From JARRNE01 sp963824085 (GTDB lineage Bacteria; Pseudomonadota; Gammaproteobacteria; Chromatiales; Chromatiaceae), in contig CAWGNT010000013.1 in the NCBI GenBank assembly GCA_963824085.1, positions 62,001 through 126,000 on the forward strand: a DNA stretch of 64,000 nt. The letters are read 5' to 3'. Position 1 is the first letter of the stretch, and each line of letters begins with the position of its first letter. This document shows positions 53,582-61,980 of this stretch, in pieces. A program made the translations under genes and the position numbers. The notes below the pieces were generated by a model, which saw nothing but the letters and a program-made list of their open reading frames with translations, was not told the origin of the DNA and did not search any database.

Positions 53582-53974
53582 ATGAAAGAAGACTGGCTCG
53601 ATGAGATAAAGTGGGATGAGCGGGGACTTGTGCCGGCCATCGCACAGGAGCATGACAGTGGGAAGATCCTGATGCTGGCGTGGATGAGTCGGGAGTCCCT
53701 CGCGCTGACGCGGGAGACGGGCCACGCCGTTTACTGGTCGCGCTCCCGCGGCAAGCTCTGGCACAAAGGGGAAGAGTCGGGCCATCAGCAGGTCGTGCGT
53801 GAGATCCGGCTCGACTGCGACGGCGACGTCATCCTGCTCCAGGTCGAGCAGAAAGGGGGTATCGCCTGTCATACCGGCCGGCACAATTGCTTCTTTCGCG
53901 AGCTGGAGGGCGATCGGTGGAACGCCGTGGAACCTGTCCTCAAGGACCCGAAGGCCATCTACAGCGGCCGCTGA
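53582..53974 (+). CDS. hisI: Phosphoribosyl-AMP cyclohydrolase
   Basis: 130 residues from ATG 53582; the longer frame back to hisA encodes an Arg-rich leader with no family support. AYxxMSRESLALT-type start, YWSRSRGKLWHKGEESGHQQ and the zinc cysteines in DCDGDVILLQVEQKGGIACHTG and HNCFF are all present. It opens the adenine ring in histidine synthesis. The 119-base spacer to hisA is where hisF would be expected. Confidence 0.95.
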   Translation: MKEDWLDEIKWDERGLVPAIAQEHDSGKILMLAWMSRESLALTRETGHAVYWSRSRGKLWHKGEESGHQQVVREIRLDCDGDVILLQVEQKGGIACHTGRHNCFFRELEGDRWNAVEPVLKDPKAIYSGR

Positions 53975-54081
53975 AGCGGGCCGCGCCGACGGGGAACGGC
54001 TGACACAATGAACGAGGTGCTTAGCCTCCACACCCGCCCCCTCATCCCGGGTCGTTTGAGCTGAGGGGTAGGACTACTCAC

Positions 54082-54399
54082 ATGAGCGATGTCCTGGAGC
54101 GTTTGTCGCACATCCTGCAGGAGCGCAAGCACGCGAGTCCTGAGCAGTCTTACGTGGCCGGACTCTACGCGAAGGGACTGGATGCCATCCTGAAGAAGAT
54201 CGGCGAAGAGGCCACCGAGACCGTTATGGCAGCGAAGGATGGCGACGCAGATCGTGTCGTCTCCGAGGTTGCGGATCTCTGGTTCCACTGCCTGGTTCTC
54301 CTGGCTCACCAGGATCTCGGACCGGACGCGGTCCTCGCCGAGCTCGACCGTCGCTTCGGCCTTTCGGGCATCGAAGAGAAGGCGCGGCGCAAGGGTTGA
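54082..54399 (+). CDS. hisE: Phosphoribosyl-ATP diphosphatase
   Basis: A 105-residue all-helical MazG-like enzyme that splits pyrophosphate from PR-ATP. SYVAGLYAKGLDAILKKIGEEATE and the EVADLWFHCLVLLA metal-binding helix are conserved. Separate hisI and hisE genes followed by tatABC is the Pseudomonas-type arrangement. Confidence 0.95.
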   Translation: MSDVLERLSHILQERKHASPEQSYVAGLYAKGLDAILKKIGEEATETVMAAKDGDADRVVSEVADLWFHCLVLLAHQDLGPDAVLAELDRRFGLSGIEEKARRKG

Positions 54400-54473
54400 G
54401 GGGATCTGCCGGGGAGCTCGCTCTTGCGTTATGATGCTCCATTGACCGCGGCGCATCCGCGACGGAGGAAACC

Positions 54474-54740
54474 ATGGGTTTGGGTGGTATCAGTATTTGG
54501 CAGCTTCTCATCATCTTGGTGATCGTGCTGCTGCTGTTCGGGACCAAGCGCTTGAAGAGCATCGGTTCGGACCTCGGAAGCGCCGTCAAGGGGTTCCGCA
54601 GCGCGATGAGCGAGGGCGAGAGCGAGAGCGAGAAACAGGACGAGGAGCCCAAGAAACTCGAAGAGACCAGCGAGAAACGTGTCGCGGAGGACCAGCCGGC
54701 GCCCAAGGACAAGGTGCGGCAATCTGGCGGCAATTCCTGA
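54474..54740 (+). CDS. tatA: TatA, twin-arginine translocase pore subunit
   Basis: 88 residues. Membrane helix ISIWQLLIILVIVLLLFG followed by the FGTKRLKSIGSDLGSAVKGFR hinge and amphipathic helix, then a charged Glu/Lys-rich tail. AGGAAACC precedes the ATG. First of three tat genes. Confidence 0.96.
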   Translation: MGLGGISIWQLLIILVIVLLLFGTKRLKSIGSDLGSAVKGFRSAMSEGESESEKQDEEPKKLEETSEKRVAEDQPAPKDKVRQSGGNS

Positions 54741-54756
54741 TAGGTAAAGGCGGGCT

Positions 54757-55092
54757 ATGTTCGACATCGGTTTCTGGGAGCTCGTCCTCATTGGAGTGAT
54801 AGCCCTCCTGGTGATCGGTCCGGAGCGCCTTCCGCGGGTGGCGCGCACCGCTGGTCTCTGGATCGGGCGCGCCCGGCGCACGCTAGGCTCGGTGAAGTCG
54901 GAGATCGACCGGGAGCTCAAAGCCCAGGAGCTGCGGGAGATCCTCGACAGGCAGGCCCGAAGCAATCCGCTCGAGACGATCATGGAAGAAGATGAAGGGA
55001 AGGGAAGAACCAACCCTGCCCCGGTATCCCCTCGTCCGCGCCCTTCAGGGACGGCAAAAGCAGACGACAACAACGAGCCGGGAGCCGGCTGA
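54757..55092 (+). CDS. tatB: TatB, twin-arginine translocase subunit
   Basis: 111 residues. MFDIGFWELVLIGVIALLVIGPERLP carries the conserved Glu8 and the GPERLP hinge that separate TatB from TatA, followed by a long amphipathic helix and a variable tail. With TatC it forms the receptor for RR signal peptides. Confidence 0.96.
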   Translation: MFDIGFWELVLIGVIALLVIGPERLPRVARTAGLWIGRARRTLGSVKSEIDRELKAQELREILDRQARSNPLETIMEEDEGKGRTNPAPVSPRPRPSGTAKADDNNEPGAG

Positions 55093-55204
55093 GAGGGGAG
55101 CGGCCGCCGTGCCGCTGTCGTTTCCACGCCCCGCTCTCTCCGCCCGAAGGGCGCATTGACGCCAAAACATCCTCGTAACGGACTTCACTGAGAAGCTCCA
55201 GGCA

Positions 55205-56332
55205 ATGTCCTCGTTCGATCAACCCGACCAGCCCGATGCGGAGCAGCCCTTTATCTCGCACTTGATCGAGCTGCGCGAGCGCCTGCTGCGCATGGTCGTA
55301 GTGATCGTGGTGGCCCTGCTCGTCCTCTTCCCCTTCGCCAACAAGCTGTATACGTACGTCGCCGCCCCCCTGTTGGCGCAGATGCCGCAGGGGACCAGCA
55401 TGATCGCCACCGAGGTGGCATCGCCCTTCCTGACCCCCTTCAAGCTCGCGCTGGTGGCCGCGGTGTTCGTGGCGATGCCCTACCTCCTCTACCAACTTTG
55501 GGCCTTCGTCGCACCGGGCCTGTACCGGCACGAGAAGCGCCTGGCGCTGCCGGTCCTGGTGTCCAGTGTCGTGCTCTTCTACCTCGGGATGGCGTTCGCG
55601 TACTACGTGGTGTTTCCCTTGGTGTTCGCCTTCTTTACCGGGACCGCCCCGCAGGGGGTTGCGGTAATGACAGATATCTCGAAGTACCTGGACTTCGTCC
55701 TTACGCTCTTCTTCGCCTTCGGCATCGCCTTCGAGATCCCCGTTGCCATCGTCCTGCTGGTGGGGGTTGGGGCGCTGAAGCCGGAGCAGCTGACCTCCAA
55801 GCGACCTTACGTCGTCGTAGTCGTCTTCATTATCGGCATGTTGCTGACGCCGCCGGATGTCATTTCGCAGACCTTGCTCGCCGTACCCATGTGGGCATTG
55901 TTCGAGATCGGCATCATCGCATCCCGGTTCATCCAGCGTCAGCATCGGGCGTCCGGCGAGGAAGCGGACGACGATTCCGGCCTGCACCCCGCCGCGGAGG
56001 CCGCAGGCGGCGCCGACGCCGGTGGGAGTCCGCCCGGCGAGGGATTGGGGCCGGTACCTCGTGGCGGGACGTCTTCGGACGAACCCTTCGCGCCCATGAG
56101 TGACGACGAAATGGAGGCGGAGCTTGACGCCATCGAAGCCGGCGAGGACATCGAGCCCCCGAGTGCAGAGGTTCCGGATCCGGTAGACGAGAAGATTAAG
56201 CGCATCAACGAGCTGCGCGAGCTGGAGCAGGAGACTGAGGCGCGACGTTTGCTCTACGAGGTGTTGGAGGAGGGGGACGACGATCAGCGTCAGGTTGCGC
56301 GCAACATCCTGACACAGCTCGACACACACTAG
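55205..56332 (+). CDS. tatC: TatC with a long C-terminal extension
   Basis: 375 residues, against about 250 for most TatC. The core (1-250) has six helices, the N-terminal FISHLIELRERLLR motif, and FVAPGLYRHEKR in the first cytoplasmic loop. Residues about 250-375 are extra: an acidic, Gly/Pro/Ser-rich linker (GEEADDDSGLHP...), then a predicted helical end (EKIKRINELRELEQETEARRLLYEVLEEG). The extension faces the cytoplasm and has no homology I recognise. Confidence 0.94.
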   Translation: MSSFDQPDQPDAEQPFISHLIELRERLLRMVVVIVVALLVLFPFANKLYTYVAAPLLAQMPQGTSMIATEVASPFLTPFKLALVAAVFVAMPYLLYQLWAFVAPGLYRHEKRLALPVLVSSVVLFYLGMAFAYYVVFPLVFAFFTGTAPQGVAVMTDISKYLDFVLTLFFAFGIAFEIPVAIVLLVGVGALKPEQLTSKRPYVVVVVFIIGMLLTPPDVISQTLLAVPMWALFEIGIIASRFIQRQHRASGEEADDDSGLHPAAEAAGGADAGGSPPGEGLGPVPRGGTSSDEPFAPMSDDEMEAELDAIEAGEDIEPPSAEVPDPVDEKIKRINELRELEQETEARRLLYEVLEEGDDDQRQVARNILTQLDTH

Positions 56333-56343
56333 GGGGTGTTCCG

Positions 56344-58248
56344 ATGCCCACTGCCGAGCCCCATTTCGATGCGCAGCTGCGAGGGCCGCCACCGTCGCGC
56401 GTAATCCGTGAACCTAGGCTCGGGATCTTCGCGGTTCTGGCACTTGCGACGCTCGCATGCTTCATCGGGGGCCGCTCGGCATCGGCGAACGCTTTGGCGG
56501 GCAGTCCCTCGCCCTATCTCGCCATGCACGGGGAGGACCCGGTGGACTGGCGCCCGTGGGGACCGGAGGTCTTCGAGCAGGCGAGGGCTCAGAACAAGCC
56601 TATCTTCGTCTCCAGCGGCTACTTTGCGTGCCACTGGTGTCACGTTATGCAGCGGGAGAGCTACCGAAATCCTGCGATTGCCGCGTTGCTCAATCGTCAC
56701 TTCATCCCGGTGAAGGTCGACCGGGAGCTTCGGCCGGCGCTCGACACCTTTCTGATCGGTTTCGTCGAGCGGACGGCCGGCCAGGCCGGTTGGCCCTTGA
56801 ATGTCTTCCTTACACCGGAAGGGTACCCGCTGATCGGGCTCACCTACTCGCCGCCTACACAGTTCGAGGCACTGCTCCAGCGGGTGGCTAAGTTGTGGGC
56901 AGAGGAGAGGGCCGACCTTAAGGCGCTCGCTCGTCGGGCAGCGCAGGAGCGGATTAGGGAGCCGGGAGGAGGCGGGCCCAACCTCCCGGACTCCTATTCA
57001 CCCGCCCGCCTCGCCGGTGCCTTGAAGCGGCAAAGCCTCCAGCTCGGGGACCGCCTGACCGGGGGCTTCGGTCACCAGAGCCGTTTCCCTATGGCGCCCA
57101 ATCTTATGGCCCTGCTCGCGCTTCAGGCCAGAACACCAGATCCGGAGCTTGAAGAGCTCCTGCGTCTGACCCTGGATTCCATGATGCGTTTTGGCTTGAG
57201 GGACCACCTCGGGGGCGGTTTCTTCCGTTACACCGTGGATCCGGCCTGGCACAGCCCGCACTTCGAAAAGATGCTCTACTCGCAGGCGCTGTTGGCAACC
57301 CTGTACCTGCGGGGCGCGGATGTCCTACAGCGGCCTACCTATCGAGATGTCGCGCGGGAGACTCTCGATTTTATGCTGCGAGACATGCAGGGCAGAGACG
57401 GTGGCTTTATCGCTAGCCTTTCCGCGGTGGACGATAAGGGGATCGAAGGCGGCTACTACCTCTGGGACCCTGCTGAGCTCACGCGTCTGCTCGATCCGGA
57501 TCAGCGCCGCCTTCTGATCCGCGTGTGGGGTCTCGATGGCCCTTCCCCGCACGAGGCGGGCTCTTTGCCGATTCCGGTCCTGACGCCGGAGCAGGCGGCG
57601 GTCGAGCTGAGGCTGATACCGGAGGAGGGTGAGCGGCTCGCCGCTCAGGCGCGGGTTGTTTTGCTCGCTGCCCGAGATCGCCGCCGGCTGCCTCGCGACG
57701 ACAAGCAGCTCGCGGGCTGGAACGGTCTGGCGCTTTCCGCGCTCGCGGTTGGCTCCCAACGCCTTGGGAACGACTCGTATCGCAATGCCGCAAGCCGCCT
57801 GCGAGACTATCTGGCTCAGAGCCTGTGGGACGGTGAGCGGCTCCACCGGGCCAGGTCCGACCGTGGTTGGATCGGCGAGGCGACCCTGGGGGACTACGCC
57901 TATGTCGCCCAGGGACTTCGGGATTGGGGCAGGGTCAGCGGCTCCCAGGCGGATCTCGACCTTTCGCGCCTGCTGGTCCGCTGCGCCTGGGAACTATTCT
58001 ATGATCGTGGTTGGCGGCTCAGCGCCGACTCGCTGCTGCCCGCCATCCCGGCGGAGCCGGCGATTCCCGACAGCCCGCTGCCGTCACCCGCGGCTGTCAT
58101 CCTCGCCTTGAGCTTGGAGACAGGAGACGAGGGCCTGCAGGCAAAGGCCCAAGCAGCCTTGCGCAACAGCGCATCCACGGTTGACGCAAATCCGTTCGCT
58201 TTTGCTGGCCAAACCGTCCTGTACGTGGAGCCGACGGGCGCGCCCTAG
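56344..58248 (+). CDS. YyaL/DUF255 thioredoxin-domain protein
   Basis: 634 residues. An N-terminal hydrophobic segment (LGIFAVLALATLACFIGG, about 27-43) suggests export or anchoring. A thioredoxin-like DUF255 domain follows with NKPIFVSSGYFACHWCHVM, CHWC at 96-99, and the cis-Pro-like GWPLNVFLTPEG. The rest is an alpha-toroid six-hairpin domain like N-acylglucosamine epimerases (HLGGGFFRYTVD..HFEKMLYSQALL). Biochemical role unknown. It starts 11 bases after tatC. Confidence 0.88.
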   Translation: MPTAEPHFDAQLRGPPPSRVIREPRLGIFAVLALATLACFIGGRSASANALAGSPSPYLAMHGEDPVDWRPWGPEVFEQARAQNKPIFVSSGYFACHWCHVMQRESYRNPAIAALLNRHFIPVKVDRELRPALDTFLIGFVERTAGQAGWPLNVFLTPEGYPLIGLTYSPPTQFEALLQRVAKLWAEERADLKALARRAAQERIREPGGGGPNLPDSYSPARLAGALKRQSLQLGDRLTGGFGHQSRFPMAPNLMALLALQARTPDPELEELLRLTLDSMMRFGLRDHLGGGFFRYTVDPAWHSPHFEKMLYSQALLATLYLRGADVLQRPTYRDVARETLDFMLRDMQGRDGGFIASLSAVDDKGIEGGYYLWDPAELTRLLDPDQRRLLIRVWGLDGPSPHEAGSLPIPVLTPEQAAVELRLIPEEGERLAAQARVVLLAARDRRRLPRDDKQLAGWNGLALSALAVGSQRLGNDSYRNAASRLRDYLAQSLWDGERLHRARSDRGWIGEATLGDYAYVAQGLRDWGRVSGSQADLDLSRLLVRCAWELFYDRGWRLSADSLLPAIPAEPAIPDSPLPSPAAVILALSLETGDEGLQAKAQAALRNSASTVDANPFAFAGQTVLYVEPTGAP

Positions 58249-58421
58249 CGTGAGGGGCCAGGCGCCGGCCGTTCGGCCTGTGCCACCCCGGCAGCGATGC
58301 ACTATTATCCAACGGCAGGGTGGAACCGCCAAGGCATAGACCGCGCCAAGCAAGACGCGAAGTTGCGCCGAAGGCCGGTCTCACCTATCGAGTGATGCCA
58401 TATCTTTCGCTTATCAGTTGA

Positions 58422-58596
58422 ATATACCGTTCCGATCTGGGTTTTTCGTATTTTTGGGACTCGCTGCTTCCACCGGGGGACGTCGTGAATACGTCGATGT
58501 AGGTTTGACGGCAGCCTTCCTGCTGCCGATCCCCTCTGCGGGAGCGGGCCGTCCGCTCTGGTCCAGAAGCGAAAAAGTCGGGCGAGCTCGGTATAT
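58422..58596 (+). repeat. Dispersed 175-bp hairpin element, best-preserved copy
   Basis: Ends are ATATACCG (58422-58429) and CGGTATAT (58589-58596), an exact 8-base inverted pair, with GGGTTTTTCG and CGAAAAAGTCG next to them extending the inversion imperfectly. Inside: CCACCGGGGGACGTCG, TGAATACGTCGATGTAGG, TTGACGGCAG with CTGCCGATC as hairpin, GCGGGAGCGGGCCGTCCGC. It lies in the 459-base spacer before the cysB-like gene; nothing else is seen in that spacer. Confidence 0.88.
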
Positions 58597-58707
58597 CTCC
58601 GCGCTCTCGGCGGCGCGGGTGCCGTATTCTGGGTTTATGGTGGGCGGCCTTTTGGCCGGGCCGAGGATAGGCTCGGACGATGGACCGCAGGAGTACGCGG
58701 AGAGCCC

Positions 58708-59685
58708 GTGGCATCTGGGTCACGCATCCACTACAAGCAGAATCGGCTGAAGCAGCTGCGGGCCTTCTGTCACGCGGCGCGCACGGGAAGTGTGAGCGCT
58801 GCGGCTGAGCAGATCTTCCTCAGCCAGCCGACGGTTACGCTCCAGATTCAGGCCCTCGAGCGGGAGTTTGACACCCTGCTCTTCGAACGTCGCGGACCGA
58901 AGATCAAGCTGACGCCTGAAGGGGAGCTCCTCTACCGGTTGGCTCAACCCCTGGTGGAGGGCATGGACAAGCTCCATGAGACCTTCGCCACCCAGTGCGG
59001 TCGCGTGGACGAAGGGACGCTGGATATCGCCGCCGGTGAGTCCACTATCCTCTACATCCTGCCCGAGCCCATTCGGCGTTTCGCGAGCCAGTACCCCAAG
59101 ATCGAGATCAAGCTCCATAACGTCACCGGGCGCGACGGCTTGGCGATGCTGCGCGGAGATGCGGTGGACTTGGCCGTCGGATCGATGCTCGAGGTGCCGG
59201 ACGACATCACGTACCGGCCCGTGGTCACCTACCACCCCAAGCTCATTACGCCCACGGGCCATCCCTTGGCCGGAAGGCAGGAAGTCACGCTCGAGGACAT
59301 AGCCCCCTACGGCCTGATCCTGCCCCCAAGGCACCTGAGTACCTGGCGCATGGTGGATCTCGTCTTTCGACAGCACGGGGTCGGCTACAAGATCGCCTTG
59401 GAGGCAGGCGGGTGGGAGGTAATCAAGAAGTACGTCGAGCTGGGGTTGGGAATCTCGATCGTTACGGATGTCTGCCTTACGGGCGGCGACAGGCTGGCCT
59501 GCATCGCCCTCGACCGCTATTTTCCGAAGCGGGGCTACGGCATCGTGCTGCGCCGGGGCAAGTTCCTTTCCCCCCAGGCCAAGCGCTTCGTGGACGTGCT
59601 CAATGCTACCTTCGCCGGCCGGGACCTGGATCCGCACCGACCGGTGATGGGCGAGGGCCAATGGGAGGACGCCTACCTCGGCTGA
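58708..59685 (+). CDS. CysB-like LysR-family regulator
   Basis: 325 residues. An N-terminal winged helix (LRAFCHAARTGSVSAAAEQIFLSQPTVTLQIQALE) and an LTTR effector domain. The KIKLTPEGELL wing and the C-terminal ending resemble the CysB/Cbl subgroup, which senses sulfur metabolites, but the helix-turn-helix start (LKQLRAFCHAARTGS) is closer to other LTTRs, so the effector is uncertain. GTG 58708 has GGAG 5 bases upstream. Confidence 0.82.
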   Translation: MASGSRIHYKQNRLKQLRAFCHAARTGSVSAAAEQIFLSQPTVTLQIQALEREFDTLLFERRGPKIKLTPEGELLYRLAQPLVEGMDKLHETFATQCGRVDEGTLDIAAGESTILYILPEPIRRFASQYPKIEIKLHNVTGRDGLAMLRGDAVDLAVGSMLEVPDDITYRPVVTYHPKLITPTGHPLAGRQEVTLEDIAPYGLILPPRHLSTWRMVDLVFRQHGVGYKIALEAGGWEVIKKYVELGLGISIVTDVCLTGGDRLACIALDRYFPKRGYGIVLRRGKFLSPQAKRFVDVLNATFAGRDLDPHRPVMGEGQWEDAYLG

Positions 59686-59728
59686 GGGCGCGAGCAACGA
59701 ACTAACCGATCCGCTCCGATGTGTCCGG

Positions 59729-60898
59729 TCAATCCCGCCGCAGGGCATCGGAGATTGCGATGGGCGTGGGAAACCGCAGCACCACCAGATAGGAAGACAC
59801 GACGAAGGTGATGATGGTTGCGAGCTGGATCGTAAACGAGGCTCGCTGCCCGATCACCGTGAGGTCAAGGGCTAGGGCCCCGATCAACATGGAGAACTCG
59901 CTCATCTGCCCGAGGCGGAAGCCGATCTCCGTGGAACGCTGGCGGGATTCCCCGGTGCGCATCAAGAGCGCGCGGAAGACGAGTGGCTTGAGCGTCAGGG
60001 CCACACCGGCCGCGAGGATCCCCGGCAGCAGCACGTCGCCCAGCATCGCCAGGTTGAACTGAGCGCCCAGGCTGAAGAAGAACAGGACGAGGAAGAAGTC
60101 CCGCAGCGGCCGCAGGCTGTCTGCGATAAAGAGGGCGATGGGGCTCGTTGCCAAAGCCACTCCGGCGATGAATGCGCCGATTTCGTGTGACAGCCCGACC
60201 AGCCAGGCCAGCTCCGCCATCCCCAGGCACCAGCCGATAGCGAGCAGGAAGACGTACTCGCGAAACTTGTCCCACCGGCGGATCAGTGGGATGAGCACAA
60301 AGCGCGCACCGGCCCAGGCGAACAGTACGAGGCCCGGGAGGGTGAGAGCAAAGAGTGCGACCTCGGTCCAGGGCTCCTCGCCTGCTGCAGCACCCTGAAT
60401 CATCAGGAGCATCACGATGGCCAAGAGGTCCTGGAGCAGAAGGATGCTGATTATGATCTCTCCGACCCGTTGGTGATGCAGCACGGTAGTCGGCAGCAGC
60501 TTGATTCCGATGATGGTGCTGGAGAAGGTCATGGCTCCACCGAAGACGAGCGCCTCGGTCCGCGACAGTCCGACTGCCAATGCGATACCGGCGCCAGCCA
60601 CCGCAAACGCCAGTGAGCTGCCTACCGTGACGAGGGTTGTCCGGCGCAGGCTGTGCATCAGGTCTCGGGGATTCAGGTCCAGGCCCAGCAGAAACAGGAG
60701 GAACATGATGCCGATGTTGGCGATCTCGGAAATGATCTCCGAGTCCTGCACCAGTCCCAGTCCCCAGGGGCCGAACAGTCCGCCGAGGAAGATGTAGGCG
60801 ACCAGCAGCGCCTGTCTGGCCATGAGCGCCAGAGTGGCGAGGACCGCTGCCCCCGAGAAAACGAGAAAGATCGTGTAGACGATTGGGTCTTGTGGCAT
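59729..60898 (-). CDS. CPA2-type cation:proton antiporter membrane domain
   Basis: 389 residues from ATG 60898, about 12 helices. QALLVAYIFLGGLFGPWGLGLV, ANIGIMFLLFLLGLDLNPRDL and the unwound-helix region FGGAMTFSSTIIGIKLLP are typical of Kef/NapA-type exchangers. It lacks the cytoplasmic RCK/TrkA-N domain of KefB/KefC. It converges on the cysB-like gene with a 43-base gap. The transported ion is not predictable. Confidence 0.88.
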   Translation of the reverse strand: MPQDPIVYTIFLVFSGAAVLATLALMARQALLVAYIFLGGLFGPWGLGLVQDSEIISEIANIGIMFLLFLLGLDLNPRDLMHSLRRTTLVTVGSSLAFAVAGAGIALAVGLSRTEALVFGGAMTFSSTIIGIKLLPTTVLHHQRVGEIIISILLLQDLLAIVMLLMIQGAAAGEEPWTEVALFALTLPGLVLFAWAGARFVLIPLIRRWDKFREYVFLLAIGWCLGMAELAWLVGLSHEIGAFIAGVALATSPIALFIADSLRPLRDFFLVLFFFSLGAQFNLAMLGDVLLPGILAAGVALTLKPLVFRALLMRTGESRQRSTEIGFRLGQMSEFSMLIGALALDLTVIGQRASFTIQLATIITFVVSSYLVVLRFPTPIAISDALRRD

Positions 60899-61040
60899 AG
60901 GGCGGCAGACAGCGGTCCGAGTGCGGCACATTCTTGACTGCCGGGAGGCCAATCTCAAGGCTGGCGCCGCCGGTCGGCAGGGAACACTTGGCGGTGCCGC
61001 CGGGCGACGTCACGACCGCCCGGCGAAAGTCCGGCGACTC

Positions 61041-61184
61041 CTATTTGTAGGCGCCGACGCCGCAGAAGAAGCCTTCGTTGTTGGTCATGACGTAGCTTCT
61101 CTTCTCCCTCACCTCGTCGGTCCCGGGCTAGGGCCACTTGTAGTCGACCCACCCCGCGCCATCCTTCTTCGCCACCGCGACCAT
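61041..61184 (-). pseudogene. Cache-domain protein fragment with internal stop
   Basis: Reading from 61184: MVAVAKKDGAGWVDYKWP, an amber codon, then PGTDEVREKRSYVMTNNEGF and GVGAYK with a stop at 61041. This is the typical end of a single-cache (sCache_2) domain, GxGWVDYKWPNP...K.SYV..., ending VGVGxYK. The upstream codons also contain a stop. The rest of the gene is missing. Confidence 0.75.
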
Positions 61185-61321
61185 GTCCTACGCATCATTG
61201 CTCTCCTCCCTCTTTCGGTCGTTAGGGACGGCGGACCATAGAGTAAAGCGGCAGCGGGGTCCAGTGGCGCCCTGCCTGAAAATAACGGACTGAGGTGGCG
61301 AATCGTTAGGAGATTGGCGGA

Positions 61322-61452
61322 AAATCATGTACCAGATTGCGCCGGATTTTTGTTCGCCTTCAAGGAGCGCTGGCGGGAGCATCGCTGGGCTATGTGACTG
61401 CCGGCGTGACGCCGAAGGCGGGCGTAAGGATCAGTAACGTGGTACATGATTT
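61322..61452. repeat. 13-base inverted repeat pair 105 bases apart
   Basis: AAATCATGTACCA (61322-61334) and its exact reverse complement TGGTACATGATTT (61440-61452). The 105 bases between show no gene. It lies directly beside the dehydrogenase remnant; its right arm begins 14 bases before the remnant's stop codon. Confidence 0.7.
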
Positions 61453-61465
61453 GACAGCAATCGCC

Positions 61466-61645
61466 TTAGTCCATGTAGATCATCCTGCGCGTCATGCCGC
61501 CGTCGACCACGAAGTTCTGCCCTGTGACGAATCCCGCTTCCGGCGACATCAGGAAGGCTGTTAGCGCCGCTACGTCGCCGGGGATGCCGACGCGCCAGAC
61601 AGGGTGCTGCGCGTGGCAGGCTGGCCGCAGCTCCGCCGGGGGACG
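61466..61645 (-). pseudogene. 3' remnant of a short-chain dehydrogenase
   Basis: The minus-strand peptide RPPAELRPACHAQHPVWRVG, then IPGDVAALTAFLMSPEAGFV, TGQNFVVDGGMTRRMIYMD and stop is a clear SDR C-terminus (HPxGRxGxPEDVAALxxFL...GFxTGQxxxVDGG). Upstream the frame becomes meaningless and there is no YxxxK region. A Trp stands where Gly is expected (HPVWRVG). Confidence 0.8.
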
Positions 61646-61980
61646 CGGTGGACTCGTCGCTGAAGCCGCAGCAAGAAAACGTCCTCAGCGTCCCTGCAGC
61701 TCAACAGCTCTTCCGGGGGGCTGACTTGCGCGATGCCTCAGCTGCCCAGCGGACCTAGGTCGTCTCCAACCCACCCTCGGGGTGCCGCCGAATGGCGACC
61801 ATCGGGTGCCTGCTTGAAGCACGGCGGTCTTCGCACTAGGCTTGCCTCAGGTTACCCGATTACACTGCTCGGGTAATCGCCCCTGCTGGTGGACAAGAGG
61901 CCGAACGGCGACCGCGTCGGCGTAGAGGGACCTTTTTCCGACCAGCGACCGCAGCAGTTACCGCCGAAAGGAGCAACCAA

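Larger units (their letters stand above)
60899..61980. other. 1.08-kb eroded intergenic region
   Basis: No intact gene is present. It contains a broken cache-domain fragment (61041-61184), a 13-base inverted repeat pair (61322-61452) and the 3' end of a short-chain dehydrogenase (61466-61645), all pointing to gene loss. The last 100 bases should carry the sodC-like promoter; AAAGGAG lies 7 bases before its ATG. Confidence 0.6.

Noticed and set aside
61188..61382. 64-codon minus-strand frame in the eroded spacer
   Set aside because: No family resemblance, spans one arm of the inverted repeat, low support.
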